A DNA stretch of 11,906 bases from Nanobdellota archaeon (GTDB taxonomy: Archaea > Nanobdellota > Nanobdellia > Pacearchaeales > GW2011-AR1), in the NCBI GenBank assembly GCA_018901375.1, contig JAHIEP010000110.1, positions 1-11,906 of the forward strand. The letters run 5' to 3'. Within the stretch, counting starts at the first letter, position 1. Each line of letters starts with the position of its first letter. The notes below the pieces were generated by a model. That model was not told where the DNA came from and searched no databases. It worked only from the letters and a program-made list of their open reading frames with translations. Made by a program: the position numbers and the translations under genes. Shown here one piece after another: positions 1-7,100 of the stretch.

Positions 1-98
1 ACATCTGAAGTAAAAACTTGTTTCGGGAATATAGAATATAGATGGAATAGTATCTGTTCGGATATTTTTTCTAGTTTTTGATTGGATATTTTAGGCAT
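1..98 (-). CDS. N-terminus of a small conserved archaeal protein, possibly winged-helix (partial)
   Basis: An ATG on the minus strand at 98 opens a frame that stays open to the window edge, giving 32 residues that begin MPKISNQKLEKISEQILFHL and continue YSIFPKQVFTSD. The start is supported by a TATA-like element at 119-126, about 25 bp upstream, which fits a leaderless transcript like those of its neighbours. The charged N-terminus followed by an 'EQIL..L...FPK.FT' pattern resembles, from memory, short archaeal winged-helix proteins that start in this way, but too little is present to confirm a helix-turn-helix. It is the third gene of a leftward group and has its own promoter. The frame and start are fairly secure; the function is a guess. 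Confidence 0.55.
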   Translation of the reverse strand, partial: MPKISNQKLEKISEQILFHLYSIFPKQVFTSD

Positions 99-118
99 AT
101 TGTTAATAGACAACCATC

Positions 119-126
119 TTTTATAT
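119..126 (-). promoter_or_regulatory. TATA box for the gene at 98
   Basis: Read on the minus strand this is ATATAAAA, centred about 25 bp before the ATG at 98, so transcription is predicted to begin at or next to the start codon. Confidence 0.45.
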
Positions 127-154
127 GTTTATTGGCAGAATTTATTTTATAAAA

Positions 155-559
155 TTAGTTATCTTTTTTTATCGAAAGAACCGGCAGTTTTATATGGATA
201 GGTAGGCCTAATTCTTCTTCTAATTCGAAGGCTTTTAGTGATGCTTTCTGGATAATTATGTTTGATATAGCTACTTGTTCTGGCGAATCGTATATTTTTT
301 CTTTTTGTGTTTTTAAAATATTTTTTATTGTTTTTGAATCTCCTAAAATAAATAAATCTCCCTCTATTAAAACTTTTCCTAACTCATTATAGTTTACTTC
401 AAAATTATAAGCTACTTTTAATGTGTCTTTTTTTTCTGATATCTTTTCTATAGAATTAATTTTTATATTTGTTTTTATTTCTAAATTTCCCTTGAAGTCT
501 GGGTTTCTCTCTACGTTAATTTTTGTTAATTTCGAGCCGATTAGTTTTAATGTTGTCAT
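155..559 (-). CDS. Conserved archaeal protein, possibly SecB-like fold
   Basis: A 134-residue soluble protein with no signal peptide or membrane segment. It starts MTTLKLIGSKLTKINVERN, continues with alternating beta-type segments rich in Lys and Ile (residues 20-75), and ends in a helical stretch followed by 'EELGLPIHIKLPVL' (about 115-129). This order, a basic N-terminal strand, a 'V.YNFEVNY....G.VLIEGDLF' core and a C-terminal helix ending in 'LGLP..I.LP', is one I associate with archaeal proteins loosely described as SecB-like (preprotein chaperone fold). That link is from memory and is weak. The start is supported by a TATA-like element at 581-588. The gene is more A/T-rich than the genes right of the origin. 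It is transcribed leftward, 34 bp after the PRC-barrel gene, but appears to have its own promoter. Confidence 0.7.
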   Translation of the reverse strand: MTTLKLIGSKLTKINVERNPDFKGNLEIKTNIKINSIEKISEKKDTLKVAYNFEVNYNELGKVLIEGDLFILGDSKTIKNILKTQKEKIYDSPEQVAISNIIIQKASLKAFELEEELGLPIHIKLPVLSIKKDN

Positions 560-580
560 ATTTTATTTTAATGAAAGTGA

Positions 581-588
581 TTTATAAG
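581..588 (-). promoter_or_regulatory. TATA box for the gene at 559
   Basis: On the minus strand this reads CTTATAAA, centred about 25 bp before the ATG at 559. It lies within the 34-bp gap behind the PRC-barrel gene and predicts a leaderless mRNA. Confidence 0.5.
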
Positions 589-593
589 TCTTG

Positions 594-848
594 TTATAAT
601 AAATCCTCTTCGGATACTACTATAAAATCTCCTACTGCTATCACTGCGTTGTAAGGGATTAGTGCTTCTCTGTCTTTTGTTCGTTCTAATGATAGATTCG
701 CCGTGTATGTTGTTAGGTCTCTCAGGACAATGTGGATTAATTCGCCCGTTCTTGCTTCAAATGTTATGTCTTTGACGCTGCCTAATTTTTTACCTTCTTT
801 TGTTACAACTTGTTTTCCTAATAATGCTTTGAATGGTTTTTTGTCCAT
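594..848 (-). CDS. PRC-barrel domain protein
   Basis: An 84-residue protein that is almost entirely one PRC-barrel beta domain. Typical family features are 'LLGKQVVTKEGKKLGSVKDI' (residues 9-28), 'FEARTGELIHIVL' (30-42), where the family usually shows D..TG.....LV, and a C-terminal 'IPYNAVIAVGDFIVV' strand pair (about 64-78). Stand-alone PRC-barrel proteins of this size are common in archaea. Members in haloarchaea have been tied to the FtsZ-based division apparatus, while other PRC barrels bind RNA-processing factors or reaction centres, so the role here stays open. The ATG is set by a TATA box about 26 bp upstream. The gene is divergent from orc1/cdc6, with the putative origin between them, so the two genes bracket the origin. 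Confidence 0.88.
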   Translation of the reverse strand: MDKKPFKALLGKQVVTKEGKKLGSVKDITFEARTGELIHIVLRDLTTYTANLSLERTKDREALIPYNAVIAVGDFIVVSEEDLL

Positions 849-869
849 GCTTTATTTAGATGTAATTTG

Positions 870-877
870 TTTATAAA
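870..877 (-). promoter_or_regulatory. TATA box for the PRC-barrel gene
   Basis: The perfect palindrome TTTATAAA is centred about 25 bp before the ATG at 848 on the minus strand, again predicting a start of transcription on the initiation codon. Confidence 0.55.
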
Positions 878-956
878 TGTTTCTTTGGAATTGCTGATTG
901 GTTTGTGGTTTGTTATTTTTATCTTGTTTATTGTTTGTTCAATCTTTTTGTAGTGT

Positions 957-980
957 GACCCTAGTGTTTCGTATGGAAAG
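957..980 (-). promoter_or_regulatory. ORB-like initiator-binding site, inverted
   Basis: The minus strand contains TTTCCATACGAAACACTAGG followed by GTC. Compared with the archaeal origin recognition box it has the TTTCCA half, the GAAAC core and a short G-run at the expected end. It faces the A/T tract from the left, opposite in orientation to the sites on the right. Confidence 0.5.
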
Positions 981-1027
981 TTTTTTAAAGATTTGTGTTG
1001 ATTTTTGTTTTTGTTTTATAATTTTTG

Positions 1028-1085
1028 TTTATAAATATTTATATTATATAATATATATATTATATTATATATATTATATAATATA
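1028..1085. repeat. A/T-only palindromic tract, probable DNA unwinding element
   Basis: All 58 bases are A or T. A 15-bp unit ATATTATATAATATA occurs at 1041-1055 and again at 1071-1085. The 12-bp ATATTATATAAT at 1041-1052 is the reverse complement of 1073-1084, so the tract can also form a cruciform. Its position between oppositely oriented ORB-like sites fits a duplex unwinding element. Confidence 0.65.
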
Positions 1086-1129
1086 GGTTAGTTGGGTTAG
1101 TAATTTTTAAAAAATTAAAATTTCATTTC

Positions 1130-1153
1130 TCTTGGAGGTGAAATAGGGGGGTG
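1130..1153 (+). promoter_or_regulatory. ORB-like initiator-binding site
   Basis: The sequence GGTGAAATAGGGGGGTG at the end of this site matches the GTGGAAAC-GAAGGGGGT half of the ORB consensus with its diagnostic G-run. The TTCCA half is not conserved. Confidence 0.45.
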
Positions 1154-1169
1154 AGAGTTATTTGTGACA

Positions 1170-1190
1170 ATGGAGTTTTGTCGAGGGGGA
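1170..1190 (+). promoter_or_regulatory. Weak ORB-like site
   Basis: ATGGAGTTTTGTCGAGGGGGA has a five-base G-run in the same direction and similar spacing as its neighbours, preceded by a short inverted repeat GACAA/TTGTC (1166-1182). It is the weakest of the set. Confidence 0.3.
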
Positions 1191-1234
1191 AAAGAGGTTT
1201 GTTAGTAATTTTTTGAATTGATTATTAAAAATAA

Positions 1235-1254
1235 TTCCATAAGAAGAGGGGGTG
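1235..1254 (+). promoter_or_regulatory. ORB-like initiator-binding site
   Basis: TTCCATAAGAAGAGGGGGTG has both the TTCCA half and the GGGGGT G-run of the ORB consensus at about the right spacing. Its first eleven bases differ by one from the inverted site at 957-980 (TTCCATAAGAA versus TTCCATACGAA), which suggests a local consensus. Confidence 0.55.
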
Positions 1255-1282
1255 CCATGCCGTATTTTCCAGTATATGAAAG

Positions 1283-1290
1283 TTTAAATA
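1283..1290 (+). promoter_or_regulatory. TATA box for orc1/cdc6
   Basis: TTTAAATA is centred about 35 bp before the ATG at 1322, predicting an mRNA start near 1312 and a leader of about ten bases. A GAGG at 1314-1317 lies at the very start of that leader. The adjacent half ORB-like sequence upstream could place the promoter under control of its own product. Confidence 0.55.
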
Positions 1291-1321
1291 GTTGAAAGTT
1301 TTATTTTTAATAAGAGGAAAA

Positions 1322-2536
1322 ATGGGTGTTGAACTTGGAGAAATTTTTAATTCGGCTGTGAATAATAGTCTTTTTAAGAACAAGAGCGTTTTGCAGGTCC
1401 GTTATACTCCTGAGTCTATTCCTCATAGGGACGAGCAGATAAAGTCAATTGCTTCGATTTTGGCTTCGACACTTAGGGGAGAAAGGCCGAGTAATTTATT
1501 TGTTTATGGTAAAACGGGTACAGGGAAGACGTTATCTGTTCAGTATGTCCAGGATGAATTGTTGAAAAAATCGGAAGAATTGGGGGTTAATGTTAGGTTT
1601 GAGTATTTGAATTGCAAATTGAAAAAGGTTGCTGACACCGAATATAGGGTCTTGGCTGCTTTGATTAGGCAGCTAGGAGGGGAAATTCCAGCGACGGGGT
1701 TGCCGACAGATCGTGTTTGGGCTAAGTTTATTGAATTGGTTGATTCAAAAAAGCAGTTAATTGTTTTTATTTTTGATGAAGTTGACCAAATGGTTAAGAA
1801 AATGGATAGTAATTTTTTGTATTCTTTTACTAGGTTAAACCAGGAGTTGAGTAAGGCTCAGATTTCTTTGATTGGGATTTCTAATGAGATTACGTTTTTG
1901 GAGAATATTGATCCGAGAGTCCGATCTAGTTTAGGGGAAGAGGAGTTTGTTTTTCATCCTTATAATGCGATTCAGTTGCAGGATATTTTGAATGACCGTT
2001 GCGAGAAGGCTTTTAAGAAAGATGTTGTTGTCGACGGGGTTATAGCCAAATGTGCGGCTTATGCGGCTCGGGAGCATGGGGATGCGAGGAGGGCTTTGGA
2101 TTTATTGCGTATTGCTGGGGAATTGTCGGAGAGAGAGGGTGAGGATAAAATTGGCGAGCAGTATATAGATTTGGCTAATTTGAAGATGGAGAGAGATAAG
2201 ATTTTGGATATTGTTGAGGGCGAGCCGAAGCAGTTTCAGTTAGTTTTGTATTCTATTATGCAGTTGACTAAGGGTCTGAAGCAGGGGGACAATGAGCGAC
2301 TTTATACTGGAGATGTGTATAATTATTATCAGGATCTTTGTGGAGAGATTAAGACGGATTGTTTGACACAGCGAAGGATTTCTGATATTTTGGCGGAGAT
2401 TGATATGTTGGGGTTGGTTAATGCTAAGGTTATTTCTAAGGGACGGCATGGCAGGACTAGAGAAATTAGATTGTCGATTCCTTCTAATTTGTTCGATAAA
2501 GTTGAGGCGATTCTTGTGGATTCGTTTGGGTTTTGA
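1322..2536 (+). CDS. orc1/cdc6: Orc1/Cdc6 family origin recognition and helicase loading ATPase
   Basis: This 404-residue protein binds origins and loads the MCM helicase. The AAA+ module shows Walker A GKTGTGKT (residues 63-70), Walker B 'LIVFIFDEVD' (146-155), sensor 1 Asn188 in 'IGISN', the family motif 'DPRVRSSLGEEE' (197-208) with candidate arginine-finger residues, and sensor 2 'GDARRALDLLR' (253-263). The remaining 110 or so residues fit the C-terminal winged-helix DNA-binding domain. The length is normal for the family. The ATG at 1322 was chosen over an in-frame TTG at 1292 because that codon lies upstream of the predicted transcription start and only 2 bp past the TATA box, and the conserved protein begins near MGVELGEIF. 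It lies next to its likely origin and directs transcription toward the PolD genes. Confidence 0.97.
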   Translation: MGVELGEIFNSAVNNSLFKNKSVLQVRYTPESIPHRDEQIKSIASILASTLRGERPSNLFVYGKTGTGKTLSVQYVQDELLKKSEELGVNVRFEYLNCKLKKVADTEYRVLAALIRQLGGEIPATGLPTDRVWAKFIELVDSKKQLIVFIFDEVDQMVKKMDSNFLYSFTRLNQELSKAQISLIGISNEITFLENIDPRVRSSLGEEEFVFHPYNAIQLQDILNDRCEKAFKKDVVVDGVIAKCAAYAAREHGDARRALDLLRIAGELSEREGEDKIGEQYIDLANLKMERDKILDIVEGEPKQFQLVLYSIMQLTKGLKQGDNERLYTGDVYNYYQDLCGEIKTDCLTQRRISDILAEIDMLGLVNAKVISKGRHGRTREIRLSIPSNLFDKVEAILVDSFGF

Positions 2537-2551
2537 ATTTTATTACCTAAG

Positions 2552-2561
2552 TTTTTATAAA
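2552..2561 (+). promoter_or_regulatory. TATA box upstream of DP1
   Basis: TTTTTATAAA lies 15 bp after the orc1/cdc6 stop. Its centre is about 26 bp before position 2583, so transcription should start there, which is exactly an ATG (the 13-codon leader ORF), and not at the DP1 start 43 bp further on. Confidence 0.55.
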
Positions 2562-2582
2562 GAGGAGTTGGTAATTTTTGTC

Positions 2583-2624
2583 ATGAGGGCAAGGCTCAAA
2601 AGTCTGTGGATCCCTCGATTTTAA
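2583..2624 (+). CDS. Possible 13-residue leader peptide ahead of DP1
   Basis: An ATG at the predicted transcription start opens a 13-codon frame, MRARLKSLWIPRF, whose TAA ends one base before the DP1 ATG at 2626. There is no Shine-Dalgarno in front of DP1. A leaderless mini-ORF that terminates on the next start could deliver ribosomes to DP1 by reinitiation, or could set its level. The peptide is basic (four of 13 residues are Arg, one Lys) and has no recognised family. It may equally be a chance frame in a 43-base leader. The coincidence of TATA spacing, ATG and stop-start contact is the only support. Confidence 0.35.
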   Translation: MRARLKSLWIPRF

Positions 2625-2625
2625 A

Positions 2626-4125
2626 ATGGTGGTTGATATATTGAAGTTGTGCATAGATAAAGGATTTCTTTTAGATAAGACTGTGTTGAGATTGTTGAAT
2701 AAGTTGGAAGAAAAAAAGGCTATTGAGATTGTTAAGATTTTGACTAATTTAGGGTTGGATGAAAGGGTTGTTACGAAGGACTTATTTGATTTGCATATTG
2801 ATAAATTTAGGGATATGTTGGTTAAGGAAGGTAATGGCGAGGCTGTTGATGATAGGAAAAGTGTTAAGTTGTTGTCGGCTTCGGTTTTTTCTTCGCGTAA
2901 AATAGAGGTTTCTCATTTTATTGAGTATTTTTCGTCGAGATATAAGATTCTTAAGGGTATTTTGGAATTGAAGAATTTTAATAATTTGAGTTCTATTCGT
3001 AGGATTGGGAGTAATAGTGGAATTTATACGATTATTGGGATGGTTTTTAGTAAGAGAATTACGAAGAATAAGAATTTGTTGATAGAGGTTGAGGACTTGA
3101 CGGGGAGTTCTATTATTTTGGTGAATAAGGAGAATAGGGTTTTGTTTGAGAAGTGTAGTAATTTGTTGTTGGATGATGTTGTTGCTTTTTGTGTTTCTGG
3201 GTCTAGTGATATGTTGTTTGCTAAGGACGTTATTTATCCAGATTGTGAGTTAGGTAAGGAGAAGCGGGGGAGGGTGGACGAGTATGTTGCTTTTAGTGGT
3301 GATTTTCATGTCGGGTCGAAGATGTTTTTGGAGAGTAATTTTTTGAAGTTTGTTTCTTGGTTGAATGGTGAGATGGGGGATGATAGAAGTCGGGCTATTG
3401 CACAGAAGGTTAAATATTTGTTTTTAAGTGGAGATATTATTGATGGTGTTGGGATTTATCAGGAGCAGGAGAAGTTTTTGAATATTAAGACGTGCAAGGG
3501 GCAGTATCAGAAAGTTGCGGAGATGTTGGGGAAAATTCGTGGGGATGTTGAGATTGTGATGTGTCCTGGTCAGCATGATGCTGTTTGGATTGGGGAGCCG
3601 CAGCCTACTATTCCTAAGAAATGGGCTTCTGATTTATGGAGAATGGAGAATTTGTATTTAGTTCCGAATCCTGCTTTGGTTGAAATTGATTCAAATTTTA
3701 AGATTTTGATGTATCACGGCGCTAGTATTAATAGGTTTATTGACGAGATTTCTGAGATTCGTATGAGGTTTGGGCATAGTCATCCGACTAAGGTTGTTAG
3801 AGAAATGTTAAAACGGAGACATCTTGCGCCAACTCATGGTATTATGGATTATATTCCTTGCGAGGGGAAGGATTCTTTGGTTATAGATGTCGTTCCTGAT
3901 ATTGTTGTTACGGGGGATCAGCATCGGGCGGAAGTTGGGAGTTATAATAATATTTTGATGGTGGCGGGTTCTTGTTGGCAGTCGACTACTCCGTTTGAGG
4001 AAAAGATAGGGAATGTTTCTGAGCCCTGTAGGGTTCCTTTGTTTAATTTGAAAACTAGGGAGATTAAGATGATTGATTTTAGCGACGATGAGGTTGGGGA
4101 TTTTAAGGAGGTTGGTGATGCATAA
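2626..4125 (+). CDS. polB: DNA polymerase D small subunit DP1 (Mre11-like 3'-5' exonuclease)
   Basis: This 499-residue protein is the proofreading and scaffold subunit of archaeal PolD. An N-terminal segment is followed by an OB-fold region (about 130-205, 'IIGMVFSKRITKNKNLLIEVEDLTGSS') and a calcineurin-like phosphoesterase domain (about 220-480). Metal-site motifs are visible: 'GDFHVGS' (D226, H228), 'LSGDIIDGVGIYQEQ' (D270, D273), 'CPGQHDAV' (H317, D318), 'MYHGASI' (H364), 'PTHG' (H404) and 'VTGDQHRAEV' (H433). Two usual ligand positions differ: the Asn of GNHD is Gln316, and the first His of the GHxH motif is Asp431. The ATG at 2626 is the only plausible start, since the frame is closed by TGA at 2584. 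Its stop overlaps the DP2 start by 8 bp, so the two subunits are made from one mRNA. Length is within the family range. Confidence 0.95.
   Translation: MVVDILKLCIDKGFLLDKTVLRLLNKLEEKKAIEIVKILTNLGLDERVVTKDLFDLHIDKFRDMLVKEGNGEAVDDRKSVKLLSASVFSSRKIEVSHFIEYFSSRYKILKGILELKNFNNLSSIRRIGSNSGIYTIIGMVFSKRITKNKNLLIEVEDLTGSSIILVNKENRVLFEKCSNLLLDDVVAFCVSGSSDMLFAKDVIYPDCELGKEKRGRVDEYVAFSGDFHVGSKMFLESNFLKFVSWLNGEMGDDRSRAIAQKVKYLFLSGDIIDGVGIYQEQEKFLNIKTCKGQYQKVAEMLGKIRGDVEIVMCPGQHDAVWIGEPQPTIPKKWASDLWRMENLYLVPNPALVEIDSNFKILMYHGASINRFIDEISEIRMRFGHSHPTKVVREMLKRRHLAPTHGIMDYIPCEGKDSLVIDVVPDIVVTGDQHRAEVGSYNNILMVAGSCWQSTTPFEEKIGNVSEPCRVPLFNLKTREIKMIDFSDDEVGDFKEVGDA
4105..4112 (+). promoter_or_regulatory. Strong Shine-Dalgarno that sets the DP2 start
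   Basis: AAGGAGGT lies inside the end of DP1 with five bases between it and the ATG at 4118. It is the best ribosome-binding site in the window and decides for 4118 over the in-frame upstream ATGs at 4073 and 4088, which lack one. It is needed because DP2 is internal to a transcript, unlike the leaderless genes around it. Confidence 0.85.
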
Positions 4126-7100
4126 GTGGGACAGTGAGGAGTATTTTGATGATTTAAAAATTAGTGTCGATAAAGAGTATGAGGTTGCTGAGAGGGCGAG
4201 GGTTTTGGGGTTGGATTTAGTTGATAGGGTTGAGGTTCCGTTGGCGATGACGATGGCGGAGAAATCTGTTGCTTTGGTTGCTACTGTCTACCCTAAGTTG
4301 CCGGTGGAGAAAATTTCTGAGAGGATGTTGGAGTTGGAGGAGAGGTATGGTTGTTTGGATGCGACGGTTAGTTTTGTGATTGCGAGGGAGATTGCCGAGG
4401 AGAAGTTTTGTAAATTTAAAGATAAATTGGAGGCGATTGATATGGGGATTCGGGTTGGGTTTTCTTATATGACTTTGGGGGTTGTTGCTTCTCCGATTGA
4501 GGGTTATACTGGACTAGAAGTCCAGAAATTAGACAATAGAGGTCAGAAATTAGACAAGGGGTATTTTGTCGTTAAGTTTAGTGGGCCGATTCGTTCGGCT
4601 GGGACGACTTCGGTTTGTGTTTGTTTGATGATGATTGATTATTTGAGGGAGCATTTTGGGTATGCTAAATATGATGCTAATGAGAAAGAGGTTTCGAGGT
4701 ATGTGACGGAGAATACGGATTTTCATGAGAGGGTTGCGAATTTGCAGTATTTTCCGACGGAGGAGGAGATGCGGTTTTTGGCGGAGAGGTTGCCGATTCA
4801 GATTGATGGTGAGCCGACGGAGAGTAAAGAGGTTTCGAATTATAGGGATTTGTCGAGGGTGGGGACGAATTTTATTAGGGGTGGAATGTGTTTGGCTTTT
4901 TCGGAGGGGCTGGCGCAGAAGGCAGGGAAGGCGTTGGGTCGGTTGAAAAGTTGTAAGGAAAATGGTTTGATTTGTACGGGGTTTGATTGGTTGGAGGAAT
5001 ATGTTATTTTGCATCGGAAACGAAGGAGTGGTTTTGAAAATGTCGAGGCTACTTATATTAAAGATTTGGTTGCGGGGCGTCCGGTTTATGGTCACCCGTC
5101 GAGAAGTGGGGGTTTTAGGTTTAGATATGGGCGGGGACGAACGAGTGGTTTTTCGGCGGTTAGTATTCATCCGGCGACGATGGGGGCAACGAATGGGTTT
5201 TTGTCGAATGGGACGCAGTTGAAATTAGAGAAGCCGAGTAAAGGATGTATTGTTACTTCGTGTGATTCTATTGATGGGCCGATTGTTAAGTTGAAGGATG
5301 GGTCGGTTAGAAAGTTGGACGATTATAAGGAGGCGAAGAAGTTGTATGGAGAAATTGAGGAGATTATTTATCTTGGAGATATTTTGTTTCCGCTTGGGGA
5401 TGTGATTGATAGGAATGCCGACCTTCCTATTCCGGGATATGTCTCAGAATGGTGGGGGGCTGAGGTCGCGGTGTCCGGTGTCCGGTGTCCGGTGTCCGGT
5501 GAAATTGATTTAGATAAGGCGATTGAAATTAGTCGGGAGAAGAAAGTTCCTTTACATCCTAAGTTTATTTTTTATTGGTCTCAAATTTCTAGTGAAGAGT
5601 TTGTTGAGTTGATTAAATGGCTTAATGGTAGTGTTTGGCGAGGTGGGAAGTTGGTTTTGTTTTGGGGTCGAGAGGTTCGGGAGAAGTTTGCTAAGGGGAA
5701 GAGAGGGTTGGAGTTGTTGGGGGTTGAGCATGAGATTGTTTTGGATAATGTTGTTATTGATGGAGATGCGAGGGCTTTGTTGATTAATTTGGGGAAGGGT
5801 GAGATGTATAATGGAGAGGTGCTTGAGATTCGGCAGTCGGTAGTCGGCAGTCGGCAGTCGGTTGGTGTTTTGGAAATTGTTAATGAGATGTGTGAGTTTG
5901 TTGTGAAAGATAAGGCGGGGAGTTTTATTGGGGCTAGGATGGGGAGGCCGGAGAAGGCGAAGTTGCGGGTGTTGACTGGTTCGCCGAATTCTTTGTTTCC
6001 GGTTTCTGACCAGGGAGGTAGATTGAGGAGTGTTCAGGAGGCTGTGAAGGTCGGATTTGTGAAGGGGGATTTTCCTATTTATCGATGTAAATGCGGGAGC
6101 GAGGGGATTTATTCTGTTTGTGATAAATGTGGGAAGAAGCAGAAGAGGTTGCAGTTTTGTCGAGAGTGTCGAGAGGTTAAGGATGGGTCGTGTAAATTGC
6201 ATAAAGGATGTTTTGATTATTCAAATAGGAAAGTAGATATTGGGAGTGTTTATAGTGGTGCGATTAAGAGACTTGGTTTTGAGGAATATGAAGTTCCGCC
6301 GATGGTTAAGGGAATTAGGAAGATGAGTAGTGATGGCCGGGATGTTGAGAATTTGGCGAAGGGGATTTTGAGGGCGAAGTTTAATTTGTCTGTAAATAAG
6401 GACGGGACTGTTCGTTATGATGGGACGGAGATTCCTTTGACGCACTTTAAGCCGAAGGAAATTAGGACGAGTGTTTCTCGACTTTTGGAGTTAGGATATG
6501 ACAAGGATATTTATGGGGAGGATTTGGTTGGGGACGAGCAGATTTTGGAGTTGAGACCACATGATGTGGTTTTGCCTTCGTGTCCTGTGACTGGCGATGA
6601 GAAAGCGGATGATGTGTTTTTTAATATTGCTAATTTTATCGACGAGGAATTGGAAAGATTTTATAAGTTGCCGAGGTATTATAATTTGAAGTTGAAGGAG
6701 GATTTGGTTGGGCGATTGGTTGTTTGTATGGCGCCGCATAATTGCGCTGGGGTTATTGGGCGGATTGTTGGTTTTAGTGATATGCAGGGAATTGTGGCGA
6801 GTCCTTATATGCATGCGGCGATGAGACGTGACTGTGACGGCGATGAATGTGCGGTGATGATGTTGATGGATGTTTTGATTAATTTTTCTCGGAAGTTTTT
6901 GCCTTCGCATCGGGGAGGTTCGCAAGATGCTCCTTTGGTTTTGAATGCGAGGATTCGGGCCGGGGAAGTGGATGACCAGATTTTGTTTTTGGAAACTTGT
7001 GATAAGTATTCTTTGGAATTTTATAAGATGGCGGAGAATGCGGAGCATTCTTCGGCTGTCGGCTGTCGGCTGTCGGTTGTAGGTAAGGGAGTTGAGTTAG

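Larger units (their letters stand above)
957..1285. other. Probable chromosomal replication origin (oriC)
   Basis: This gene-free stretch directly upstream of orc1/cdc6 has the layout of known archaeal origins. A long A/T-only tract (1028-1085) that should unwind easily is flanked on the left by an ORB-like site on the minus strand (957-980) and on the right by three G-rich ORB-like sites on the plus strand (1130-1153, 1170-1190, 1235-1254). A further TTTCCA-containing half-site (1266-1280) runs up to the orc1 TATA box, which could allow autoregulation. Genes on both sides point away from it. The plus strand turns strongly G-rich and C-poor just to the right. Site matches were judged by eye against the remembered consensus TTCCA..GGAAAC.AAGGGGGT, so individual sites are less certain than the whole arrangement. 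Confidence 0.72.

Noticed and set aside
898..1086. 62-codon plus-strand frame rich in Phe, Tyr and Ile
   Set aside because: It runs through the A/T-only tract, has low-complexity content and no promoter or Shine-Dalgarno, and overlaps the putative origin.
1292..1321. Ten-residue N-terminal extension of Orc1/Cdc6 from a TTG
   Set aside because: The TTG lies 2 bp after the TATA box, upstream of the expected transcription start.
4073..4117. Upstream in-frame ATGs for DP2 (4073, 4088)
   Set aside because: Neither has a Shine-Dalgarno, while AAGGAGGT is correctly spaced before 4118.
4550..5170. Long antisense frames opposite DP2 and DnaE, including 5552-6202, 6491-7048 and 8588-10375
   Set aside because: They arise because the sense strand is C-poor and rarely reads as antisense stop codons. 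Their translations are repetitive in Asn, Ile, Pro and Arg and show no domain.
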